Translations under genes and position numbers: made by a program
Assembly: GCF_000237925.1 (NCBI RefSeq)
Contig: NC_031502.1
Span: 41,594,655-41,658,654 of the forward strand
Direction: 5' to 3'
Length of the DNA: 64,000 bases
Source: Schistosoma mansoni
Taxonomy: Eukaryota > Platyhelminthes > Trematoda > Strigeidida > Schistosomatidae
Part shown: one piece after another, positions 24,278-36,500 of the stretch
Position numbering within the stretch: position 1 is the stretch's first letter
Layout of the letters: every line of letters begins with the position of its first letter
The notes under the pieces: generated by a model
What the model saw: the letters and a program-made list of their open reading frames with translations, nothing else
Databases searched by the model: none
Told to the model about the DNA's origin: nothing

Positions 24278-27200
24278 ATGATTATAGAGATATATGGTTT
24301 GGTTCATAAAGAAAGTTTTCAGAAGGCAAGACTCTTGGCCTCTGTGAGTATTAGTTTCACTTTATAAATCAGTACAGGATCTTCATGAATCACACCATGA
24401 AATATTTGAGCAGCCTAAAATATGTGAAATGTTTGAGTTTGAATGGGCGGATTTCATAAAGACGACGAAGAAAGTGCGTCCATATATCCATTTATCATTT
24501 CCAGAAACTTGGTGGAGCATACTGGATCTATAATCATGATGTTTTGGTCATCATAGATGGAAATCCATTAGGTTCGGAAAAGGATCTAGAGAATTGGGTT
24601 GAAACCGAATTCAACGTCACTGACTATCGTCCTATGACATTATACAGCTCATTGGCACTGGATGCTTATCAAAAAAGACTACTTCACCTTAATGTAGAAT
24701 CGATTACGCACAAAGTGTTGAATAATTACCCTATAATTATTTAGAGAATACATGTTTCCATGCATATATCAGTTGATGGGGAAAAGTGTGGTATCTTACT
24801 CCTTGAGGTATGATAATTTGTTTAGAGGTGGAATTCTTAGTTATACTCTGATATTGTGCCAAGAACATGTGAAAATTTTAGGTCACTGTGTACTGGCGAG
24901 TATGGAGTGATTAAGAAAAACGAGGTGGAAAAATATAAAATGAATTATAAGGGTACGAAATTTTTCCGTTTGGTAAAAAATGGGTGGATTCAAGGTGGAG
25001 GTAAAATAGATATACGACCTAATTTGCTTTAGATATTTTGTACAACAGAGGAGATGATGGTCGTTCAATATATGGACCAGTATTTGAAGGTAATCCACCT
25101 ACATAAAGTAAATATTAACCTTTTCAATTGCTAAGTTTCTGTGTTTTCCATCAAAACATCCACTGTGTTTTTTATTTTTAACTTTACTAGAGAGTTTATC
25201 CGTGTACTGGGTGTGAAGTATAACTTTGTATAGCTGGTATTTTAATACCGGCATTAAAATGTTACTAGATCTCTAGCCCGTAAATAATCCCAGGTGTTCA
25301 GAATTCCAAATCACAATCCGAAATCCCCGTAGTTGGGACATTTTTATCTTCTGTTACACATGTCCAGCTAATCAGCTGTTGCACAAATGTGAGAATATAG
25401 CAGACAAAATTTGCAATCGTCATCTTTTTCACATTCAGACTGGAAGAAATTAGTGTCCATTGTTTTCTGAGAGTTAGGAGCACTCATAAAATTTGTAAAC
25501 TACCAGAGAAAAACACTAGAATTAGTGATGTTCATATTCCAGGAATGATGTTTCACAGCCACATACATCTGAAAAGTTATAAAATACCACGCAAGCACCT
25601 CACGAACAGGGGGAACATTCTAATGGTAGTGGTTGTTCTACATTTACTCACACTAATTGTGAACGTTTATTCACACACATCTCCAAATGATAAGGACTTG
25701 TGTGTGTTCATCTAACACCATTTGATGTATGTGCTTTGATTTGTTCAGGATATATATATATATATATATATATATAATGACTTCTTATTATTAATGTCGT
25801 AATTCACTCTCCTTGCCTTATGGTTCGATGTGCTTGAAATGTTTTGATAAGTAATGAATGTAAATGACGCGATCTATGTGGTTGGATCATACTATAAAGT
25901 CATCGTAACTTTAAAATTAAGAGAAATACGGTTTATTACACTCCTATATACTTACCATTAATAACTGAATATTGGTAATTTTGGGATAAATACAACTAAA
26001 TTGATAAAACAGACCACATTCGGCAAGATATCTTGCTTTATAGGCAACTAAAGCGGCTGTTAAACTCCGCCTGTAGCTCCTCTGGAGGTTACTGCCGGTC
26101 CCAAGCCCGGGTAAAAGAGGAGGGTTGGGCATGGGGTTAGCGACCCCATCCCGTAGAAAATCAACTCGCTAAAAAAACACTAACCAGAAAAAATCATTCA
26201 AACTCTGCCCTGGGAGTTGAAGGAATAATTATGACGTCTCATGATGAAAGCCGAGTTCCTTCGGAAGTCATGAGGACGATGCACCTTCTTACAACCAGAG
26301 CGACAATTTTTATAGGTACATAGAATGCCTGGACAATGTGGGAGACCGGAAGAGTCTTCCAAATTGCTGCATAAATGAGAAAATACAACCTGGAAGTGCT
26401 TGAAATCAGTGAAACACATTGGACCCAGGTTGGACAACAACGACTGTCTTCAGGAGAACTTCTGTTATACTCCGGTCATGAAGAAGAAAATGCCCCACAT
26501 ACACAAGGAGTGGCATTGATGCTGTCCAGAAAAGCACAAAATGCACTTATTGGATGGGAATCTCATGGACCAAGGATCATCAAAGCCTCCTTCAAAACAA
26601 AGAGAGAGAGGGCATTACAATGAACGTCATCCAATGCTATGCGCCTACCAACGACTACGATGAAGACGCTAAAGACCAATTCTACGATAGGCTGCAGTCG
26701 ATCTTCGAAAAGTGCCCAACCAAAGACCTGACCATTCTGATGGAAGATTTCAATGCCAAGGTTGGAAAGGACAACACTGGATACGAAGACGTCATGGGAC
26801 AACATGGACTGGTAGAAAGGAACGAAAATGGTGAGAGATTTGCAAACCTATGTGCCTTCAATAAACTGGTCATAGGTGGCATCATATTCCCACACAAAAA
26901 CATACACGAAGCCACTTGGGTTTCAACGGATCACACTACACAGAATCAAATCGACCATATCTGCATCAACAAAAAGTTCAGGAGGACGATGGAAGATGTC
27001 AGAACCAGAAGAGGAGCTGATATAGCATCCGATCACCATTTGCTGGTCGCCAAGATGAAACTAAAACTCAAGAAGCACTGGACAACGGCGCGGACAACAT
27101 CACAAAAGTTTAATACGGCCTTTCTTCGAGATGCTGACAAACTCAACAAATTCAACATAACCCTCAGCAACAGGTTCGAGGCCTTTCATGATCTACTCAA

Positions 27201-30200
27201 TGAAGAGGGGATTACCATGGAGAGCAGCTGGAAAGGTATCAAGGAGGCAATCGTTTCAACATGTCAGGAGGTTCTGGACCAAAAGAAGCACCATCACAAG
27301 GAATGGATCACTGTTGGTACACTGGATAAAATTGAAGAAAGGAGGAACAAGAAGGCAGCAATCAATATCAGCCGAACAAGAGCGGAAAAAGCCAAGGCAC
27401 AAGCCGAATACACAGAGGCAAACAAGCAAGTGAAGAGGAGCATCAGAACCGACAAACGTAAATATGTGGAAGATTTAGCGATGACAGCGGAAAAGGCTGC
27501 AAGAGAGGGAAACATGAGACAACTGTATGATACAACAAAGAAACTTGCTGGAAATTACCGTAAACCAGAAAGACCAGTGAGAAGCAAGGAAGGCAAAGTA
27601 ATCACCGACACTGAAGAACAACGAAACTGGTGGGTAGAACATTTCAAAGAACTCTTGAATCGACCAGCTCCACTGAACCCACCCAACATCGAAGAAGCAC
27701 CCACGGACCTCCCAATCGACATTGGCCCACCAACAATTGAAGAGATCAGCATGGCCATTAGACAAATCAAGAGTGGCAAAGCAGCGGGACCAGACAACAT
27801 CCCGGCAGAGGCACTGAAAGCAAATGTAGCATCAACTGCCAAGATACTCCACATCCTCTTTAGTAAGATTTGGGATGAAGAACAAGTACCAATAGACTGG
27901 AAAAAAGGACTTCTGATCAAGATACCAAAGAAAGGCGATCTGAGCAAGTGCGACAACTACAGGGGCATCACTCTTCTCTCAATACCAGGAAAAGTCTTCA
28001 ACAGAGTATTGTTAAACAGGATGAAGGATTCCGTAGACGCCCAACTTCACGATCAACAAACTGGATTTCGTAAGGATAGATCGTGTACAGACCAAATCGC
28101 AACTCTACGTATCATTGTGGAACAATCAATCGAATGGAATTCACCACTCTACATCAACTTCATCGACTACGAGAAGGCATTTGATAGTGTGGACAGGACG
28201 ACGCTATGGAGGCTTCTTCGACACTACGGCGTGCCTGAGAAGATAGTCAATATCATACGGAACTCCTATGATGGACTAAACTGCCAAATCGTCCACGGAG
28301 GACAACTCACCGACTCGTTTCAAGTAAAGACCGGTGTTAGGCAAAGTTGCTTACTCTCACCCTTTCTCTTTCTCCTGGTGATCGACTGGATTATGAAGAC
28401 GTCAACATCTGGAGGAATGCACGGGATACAGTGGACAGGCAGGATGCAGCTTGACGATTTAGACTTCGCGGATGATCTGGCTCTTCTATCACAAACGCAA
28501 CAACAAGTGCAGGAGAAGACGACCAGTGTAGCAGCAGTAGGTCTCAATATAAACAAAGAGAAAAGCAAGACTCTCCGATACAATACAATATGCACCAATC
28601 AAATTACACTTGACGGAGAAGCTTTGGAGGGTGTGGAAACCTTTACATATCTGGGCAGCATCATTGATGAACACGGTGGATCAGATGCAGATGTGAGGGT
28701 GCGGATCGGCAAAGCAAGAGCAGCATACCTACAACTGAAAAACATCTGGGGCTCAAAACAATTGTCAACCAACACCAAGGTTGGAATTTTCAATACAAAT
28801 GTCAAGACAGTTCTACTGTATGGGGCGGAGACGTGGAGAAATACGAAAGCCATTATCCAGAAGATACAAGTGTTTATTAACAGTTGTCTACGCAAAATAC
28901 TTCAGATCCGATGGCCAGACACTATCAGCAATAAGTTACTGTGGGAGAGAACAAACCAGATTCCAGCAGAGGAAGAAATCAGGAAGAAGCGCTGGAAGTG
29001 GATTGGGCACACCTTGAGGAAATCAGCTAATTGCGTCACAAGACAAGCCCTCATATGGAATCCTGAAGATCAACGGAGAAGAGGAAGACCAAAGAATACA
29101 TTACGCCGAGAAATAGAGATAGACATGAGAAGAATGAACAAGAACTGGATAGAACTAGAAAAGAAGGCCCAGGACAGAGTAGGTTAGAGAAAGCTGGTCG
29201 GCGGCCTATGCTCCATTGGGAGTAACAGGCGTAAGTAAGTAAGTAAAGCGGCTGTTAACTCACATTTTCATAGAAACTCGAATTCCATAACTGTTATAAT
29301 GTCTCGAATTTCAGAAAACAAGGGGACAATTATTATTAATTAGCCAGTTGCTTCAGTATTTATTCTTCTCTCAGACACCCATAAAAGCTTTAAACCATAC
29401 GTCTTATTTCCACCAACCAAGATGAAAATTTTATCATCAAGCATGATCGACGCGGAATTCTAAGTATGGCTAATTCTGGACGTCACACAAATGGCTCACA
29501 GTTCCTCATTACACTGGCACCAGCTGAATGGATGGATAACCACTACGTAGCATTTGGGTAAGTTTTGGCACTTTGGAAATGTGTTGCGATGACAGAATTA
29601 CAATTTTAGTTTTGAGCTTCCACCTTTTGTGACGTTTGCAAATATAAACTAATTGATATATGGTGTTTATTTTCTTTTTAATCAATATCCTACAACTTTT
29701 CATTGTTAACTGTACAATAAAAACGTGATAAAGCCTTAGTGAATTCAAATGAAGGATTTCATAATTTTGTTTGCCTCATTTATTTCCAACACTCTTCAAA
29801 AAATCCATACCTTTATCATTTTTGATCAGCTTTCAGCAGGCTCACTAGGGAATCGACAGCGAAACTTCCCTTTCCAAATTCCGTACTATTTAACGAATAC
29901 AAGACCAACGAGAAATAAGTACTAGATGGTGATAAAAGTACATTTTCCTTTGGTACTTCTCAAATCCCGGAATCGCAAAACAACTACGAGTAAACACTAC
30001 GTAGGGTACAACAGAGACCCAGTGAAACCGTTTTTACCAAGTTATTTATCAACCTAACAAAGAGGTTATAATGTTTGCCCAGGATGTTAACGAGGTGATT
30101 TTGTCAGTTACACTCACAAACCTTACATTAGTTGAATTTTTCACAAAGTGTCTATAATATATAATCTTTTTTACCGTAGATGATAAACATTCAACAAAAA

Positions 30201-30643
30201 TAAATGGATTATAAGGTAGTATATTGTGGTATCTGTTGAAATACTGTATGTAGGTTACATGCATGTTCTTTTTATTACCCTGAAACCTCAGGCAATAATT
30301 CGATCAACCTCAAGTCAACATTATTCTATGGTTCGCTAGTTTATGTTTTTTCCCTTTTACTAGTATTCATATTACTTGACCACAGATCACCAAGATATAC
30401 AAATTTACTTAACAAGTTCCGATGTTTAGCTCTATTGTCAGCAGTTTTATCTAAAATAACATGTGAACATTGTGACGAACATTAGTGTTGTTGATTTTCT
30501 GTTTTAGAAGTGTAATAGAAGGAAGTTTAACTCTGGATAAAATGGAAGAGGTTTCAACTCAATACGAACGTCCATTGAAAGATATATGTATTGAAGATAT
30601 CAGCATTGTAAATGCCAACGACTTAACGACTAAAATTGTTTAA
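24278..30643 (+). CDS. PPIL6: Cyclophilin-like protein, PPIL6 homologue
   Basis: This is a peptidyl-prolyl isomerase-like protein of the PPIL6 type: an N-terminal domain (about 1-117) specific to that family, then a cyclophilin domain (about 118-300). Exons: 24278-24343, 24378-24473, 24505-24693, 24745-24807, 24841-25000, 25033-25089, 29422-29557, 30508-30643. All are in phase with GT-AG ends and give 300 aa; human PPIL6 has 311. Diagnostic pieces are [71 protein letters not shown] and [15 protein letters not shown]. Arg and Gln of the cyclophilin active site are present (FFRL, WIQGG), as is the Trp of AEWMDN; the cyclophilin A Phe113 position is Leu, so isomerase activity is uncertain. Five introns are 31-51 bp; intron 6 (4.3 kb) holds LINE-A. 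The start is the first ATG in phase. Translation ends in [10 protein letters not shown] and TAA. Confidence 0.9.
25750..25776. repeat. (AT)n microsatellite in PPIL6 intron 6
   Basis: A perfect AT run of about 27 bases, upstream of the LINE-A insertion. Confidence 0.9.
26064..29243 (+). mobile_element. LINE-A: RTE-like non-LTR retrotransposon, nearly full length
   Basis: This 3.18-kb element starts at ACTCCGCCTGTAGCTCCTC and ends in a short (TAAG)n tail. It is flanked by a perfect 15-bp duplication, TAAAGCGGCTGTTAA, at 26049-26063 and 29244-29258. The product is an AP-type endonuclease joined to a reverse transcriptase. The tandem-repeat tail rather than poly(A) and the C-terminal [15 protein letters not shown] end point to the RTE clade. 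Breaks visible: a TAA before the MRKYNLEVL segment near 26.37 kb, a frame change in the AGAGAGAGAGG run near 26.61 kb that looks like one extra AG unit, and a TAG in place of the Trp codon at 29185-29187. It is in sense orientation inside PPIL6 intron 6. A second, older copy lies at 44386-46655. Confidence 0.9.
26554..29187 (+). pseudogene. LINE-A endonuclease/reverse transcriptase frame
   Basis: The longest open frame in the window (877 codons). From the N-terminus: the rest of an AP endonuclease with [23 protein letters not shown] and the SDHHLL catalytic motif; a Lys/Arg-rich linker; then reverse transcriptase with [48 protein letters not shown] and the [10 protein letters not shown] box; then a C-terminal region with [17 protein letters not shown]. 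The annotated start is not the native one: the endonuclease N-terminus lies upstream in another frame (26375-26623). The stop falls just before the conserved C-terminal tail. One position reads SCLLSP where such elements usually read GCLLSP. It is decayed by only a few changes, consistent with a recent insertion. Confidence 0.85.
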
Positions 30644-30693
30644 AAATGTTTCGAAAATACTAGACGCAGCGTGTACACTTGTCACTATAGCGC

Positions 30694-30699
30694 ATTAAA
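30694..30699 (+). other. Possible PPIL6 polyadenylation signal
   Basis: ATTAAA lies 51 bases after the PPIL6 stop codon. It is the common variant hexamer, but chance occurrence is likely in DNA this AT-rich. A second candidate, AATAAATAAAA near 31101, lies close to the VTI1A stop codon on the other strand. Confidence 0.3.
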
Positions 30700-31156
30700 A
30701 ATACAGTGCTTACACATATCTTTTTAACTTTCTTTTAATGAGGTTAGAAAATTAATCGTCAAACAAATAAGGTATAAAATAGAAGGAACTGAATAACAAA
30801 TAGTGACTGAAGTGAACGAGAACACAAGTGAGGACAATCGAATGTATTTGAACACGAAATTACAGAACATCTTAGTAAAATCTGAGAACCATGCAGTAAA
30901 TACTTAATTTGCAAAATGTCAATCAATTGTCTCAAACTTGACTGTTCCTTTATAATGAACATCAAACTGATACTTTTTGTTCGGAATTACAAATTAATGT
31001 AACTTAACTTTTCAAAAAAAAAGAATTTTAGTCAAATTCACAAAGGAAAAGGTACTGTGATGAGATACGTTATGCCGGAGTACACAATGAGATAGTCATG
31101 AATAAATAAAAACCACTTTGTCTGCTTAGGTGTAAAAAGAACCACGTAATTATATA

Positions 31157-33543
31157 TCATGGATGAGATGAGTTTACTGTAGCAGAAGACGAATTCGTGG
31201 ATATTGTCGCACGACGAGTGACCAGATATATGGTTAAGAAAAATACTAACACAATCAGAAATATCACAGTGATTAGAAGGAATTTGTTTTGGAGAATTCT
31301 AAAAAAAAGAGAAAATGAAAATAATCTTGGATCACAGATGAGGAGAAGGTACATAACACAATTACTAATAAGTAGGCTGCTCACATATTATGAATTTTGT
31401 CTTGAAGTGTATGTATGCTACTTATTTGAGTTACACCACTTAATATTAAGCAGATGACTGTTAAATGCAAATTAAAGAAATTCACAAAGGAAGAATACTA
31501 ACTATAAACGATTAATTTTTCCCTAATACAAGATAAGGAAGGGATGGAGTTGTTATTGCAACGTTTTGTGCGACATTACTACTCAAGGTTTTCTATGATT
31601 TGAACTGGGATCTAAGCATTGTGATTTGTTAACTGTCGTGATTGCTCTGTGTCTGTTACTATGCTATTAGCCTTAATAAGAAGTGCTCCCCAAGACAAGG
31701 GAGTTGATAAATAACACTCGACTATTTTTAAACGAACAACACAATCCGCACAACAATATTGATCCTTTCCTGACATCCGAAAAACGTGTACTAGTTCATT
31801 TATTTTATAGTATGTGATGAAAGATTATAAAATTAAGATAATAATTGGTACAAAATAGATAGGCTCATGTATGTATAGGCACTGAAATGTTTGTCGAAGT
31901 GAGATGGTATCAATTCATTTGAAAAAATCACAATAAATGAATCAAATATACATAAATGTTTAGAGGTTATAGTTTTCATGTAATAGAGCAGTAAAAATGA
32001 CCCATAGAATGTGTTTTTTAACTCGCTTTTACCAACTCCCCCAACAAAATATGACATACTCAGTATTTATCACAACGTAAAACCTGGTAAATAACTGACT
32101 GCCTATTTCACAAAAGTTCTGAGTAACTATGAACAGTCCATATAGGTTTAGCCTTAAATAACCCTGATAGCTTAGCACCACAAATACCGAAAGTTTATTT
32201 CGCTACATTGCTTTTCAGTTTTCTCTCAAGAACAATGGTCTGAGAGTCTAGCTGTACAGAACTATGTTCTATAACTGTACGAAGCCTCAATCTATAAGCT
32301 GGTAAAACCAAAAAGATTAGGAAATATTACACATGATTTTCTGTCTCTTCTAAATCCTAACGAAAACTCTAGATCATAAATGTGGATGCTATGGGTAAAA
32401 AAACTCATTTCTGAAAAGAAAAACTGGTCAGTAGATAAATTAAATGTATATGGTATGAGAAACAACTAAACACTAATGAAAAGTTTCAGTCTCTAAACGA
32501 AAGTGCCTATGACTTGTTGGAAATATAAGAAATGATAGTTACCTGCGAGTCATAACTGAAAGTATTCGGGAGCTCTTTTTCAGATCAGAATCTGCCTGAC
32601 GAAGCTGTGAAAGTAAATTGAAGGATAATAAGTTTTCACAATGCTTCTGATTAAAGGGACTGTAAAAAGCTACTTAATAGAATGAATTCGTAAAGGTAGT
32701 GTAACTTCTAACTACCAATCACCAATTAACAAATATTTTTAAAATTATTCGGGAAAAATGCACAGAAGTGCAAACTACCACGGAAATTCTATTCTCTCGA
32801 GATTTTAACTAAATGGCTACAAGTGTCAATAAATCCTCGGAGTAGTACACAAGGTCATTGAAGACAAAAGAAAGATGAATGAGGTTTTCACATATATAAA
32901 GCTAATGCCTCTTGAACTACATTACTAACCGCTTATCTTAAATATTGAAGGGGTTAGATTTTTATCACTTCGTTTAAATGAGATGTGGGGTAACACGATT
33001 TTATCACTAGAGGTGTCCACATTAAACCTACAGTTACGCTCTCATTACGTTAAAAGATTAAGAAAAAATATAGGATTATCAGTGTTTAGTGGTTGATCAA
33101 GATGATTAAGTAAGCAATGTTGACGTTAGGCTGGAACTGATAACAAAGGATGTACACCATCAGAACAATTGGTAAGTGGCGGCTGGTAAAGCCTGATTCT
33201 GGTTATTCAAATAAATCATGGGACGTTGTAATACAGACAATATACCACTTTAATTTTTGACGAGAGATGTGAGTCGTGCTCCACAAAAAAGTCCAGGGTT
33301 TTTAGTATATGTATACCATAAATCCACCGATATATGGTTAAGTAAACGTTATTTAACAGGTTGTCGAATAATAAACAATATTATTCAGTTATCAGAGATG
33401 TGGATAAGAGAAAATTACGAATTTCTTTCAAAATAATTGTGGCTATTGATTCATAGTTAGCTCTTTTTACTAAGAAAAATGTAATATTGTCTAACTTTAT
33501 CAATCATCTATTAACTTGTTATGCTTTGAAAAATGCAGTTTAG

Positions 33544-33586
<43 letters not shown>

Positions 33587-36500
33587 TAAATTACAATTAA
33601 TTACCAAACTAAATTACAAATTTTGACAAGAAGCAAACTGCTAAATAAGTCGATTATAATGAAAATGGATAAAAATATGATTAAAAACTGAATTAACTTA
33701 CCTTGTCTCTACTTCTTTGAAGTTTTTCCCGTTGCTCGCTTAAGTCCTGTAGTATATGACCACCTACTTCTTCTGTTTCTAAAGCGACTCGCACACCATC
33801 TTCCAATTTGGTAGTAGTCCGAGATATTCGTTCAGTGTTGCCCAGAAGCTGAGCTCTCATGTCTGTATCAAACAAAACCTCTTCATGTAAATTATCCTCG
33901 TCATCGAAACCGTATGAATCCTTACGGTCAGGACGCCGAACAGCATACCGCGGTCGCCGCTTGAAAATGTAGAGGAAATAATGGAAAGGAAAATTGGACG
34001 GTACCTAAGTATATTGCATATTATTTAAAGAATCGTGTAGCTCAGCACTAAAATAAAATATATGATAAATAACCGAAGTCTATAATAAATGGAAAATAGT
34101 TATTACTTCAATATACAGTTCATACAATTTTCGAAAGATAGTTTTAAGAGATCGATTAACTTCGACGCAGTTAACTGTGTTTGAAGATCTGTTTAATAGA
34201 TAACATAACCACGTTAACGAGTGTTACAGACGTGTAGTTTACAAAACGTATAGCATTCGTATGCATTCAAAAAAAACTTTTGGCATTGAAATTTTTTGTG
34301 AATGGTATATTAATCAGAATACATATGATTTTTGACTGTGTCGGTATACATATTATAGTCCAACAGTTTCATCAACTAAACCTTAAAATGACACAATAGC
34401 ACAGAACGAGCCTGTGCGCCTAAGATAGATAGCTTCTGGTGTTCAACATTACAAAGACAGCGGTCTTAAAGACTGACAGCCAATCGTTTCATGAATTAGT
34501 ACGATACAATGATCCGACTACTTTCAACATTTATATAACCTAACTGCATCGTTCCACACTGATTTATTAAACTACGGTTGAGTATGTCCTAAAGCCACCT
34601 TCATAATTGCTAGTATACAATTTTATTAACCAATTAAAATTCCTCATCAAAACTTTGCGGGTGAAATATCATATAATTCATGCTCGAATTTGACGTAATT
34701 TTTAGACTCAACAACAACACAGTGGAGTGTCGCCTGATATAATTTTGTTGTAGATCTTATACTTTGAATGTACCACCACTACATGTCTGTTCACCACCAT
34801 GAGGCTTTCCTCAAACTTTTACCTCTCTATCTTCCGAATGTGCATATATCGTGGTGATTTTTCCCATATTGTCTTCGCTTTAGTTTACTAATTATGTATA
34901 ATAACAGTGTGTGCTTATGCAGTTTTATGAAACCTTTATGTTTGCAACAGAAGTAGTGATAAGCTAGAAACAAATTTAGGTTTGAGAACTATAGAATTGG
35001 TCGGATCATTGAATGTAATTAAGTGGCTGCTATTTTTTAAACGTTCACGAAGCTAAGGATCTGTCCGCGTATCACCGAAGGATTTACTCCAAGCGCAATT
35101 CGAGCCATGCTATTGAGTTGCACACTACACAAACCTATTGCGAGTCCTATTATTGAGAAGTTCGAGGAAAACCACAACAGTAGACGGTATATGTTCTTTG
35201 TCTATCCTTAGGGGAAACAGAAAATGATTGTCAAAGACACCATACATCAACTATATCGCACGATGAAAACATATGTCTGGAGTGAAAGACTATCCGAGAA
35301 CATTTATGGATGAACTTTAACAACAACTTATCAATGTTTAGAAACCTTTTAATGTAATTTTTCAATATCCACGCATTGAATCCATACATTATTGTATATT
35401 TTGTGATGACAACTTACTGTAATCAAATATACTGTATTGAACAAAGGAGTTATTATTATTTCTAGCATTATCATTATTAATGGTAGACGTCATAGTTAAG
35501 AAACTATTCGAACAAAGACATCTTCCGTAAAAACTTTTAAGACCTTACAGACGTAAGGTGTCTTTGTGCTTTTGAAATACTATGGCCCATTAATTTTACT
35601 GAGCTACAACCCTAGTATTTTATGAATATTTTATTTGCAGCAACTTTATTTATGATAAGAAAAGCGCACAATAGATATGTACCATGAAAAACGAAAATAT
35701 GGCGAGAAGGTAGGAGAGAGAAATTTATACGATGATGACAAGAAAAAGAAAGGAGTTCGACCTAAAACACAATTAAGATGATTTCATTCGTTTCCGTCTT
35801 AAATCATGTTTAACGCATTCTCAAGTCAATAAAATAAGGGGTCTCTAGGTTGTTAGAATCCCTAAATATGAAGTCAAATGAGATTAACTTTGCTGTCATA
35901 TCCGATCGAAAACTACAGAAATGGTAATTTCCAGGACTAATTTATGGAAAATTATTAAGATTATATTTTTATTACATAGCTGTTAACTAGGTTATTATAT
36001 ATTTATGTTCCTGTTATCATAAGCTTACATTTAACCTATTGGCTACCGTTATATGATTTACTATCCTGAATTCGTCGCCGGTTTATAATTCACAGTCTCC
36101 CTTACTCGCAGCCACTTTCGACGTGCTCGTAAATAATCATTACTTTCTATTTGATGATGTGATGAGGTCTGGTCTACCTGTTTTTAAAATATATCTGTCT
36201 GAAACATGTACATAGTTGGGGTTGGTCACTGATTTCTGGACTTAAGGGCAGAACAGAGAGAAGGCAGAGAATCGTGAACCAATGAAAATTAAGGTTATTA
36301 GTGCTGAACGAATTTCAATTGGTCTTTTTTGTCACGTGAAGTTAGGCAGTGTCCATAAGTCACAAAGCTACCATTATGTAGGGTATTTCATAACTTTAAT
36401 ACCTAATACTTTTCTCACCATCCTAGCGTCCGCAAACAATGGAAACTATAAAGACGTTGAACTATACGTTTTAAGACTTTTCCCACTCCTCAAACACACA

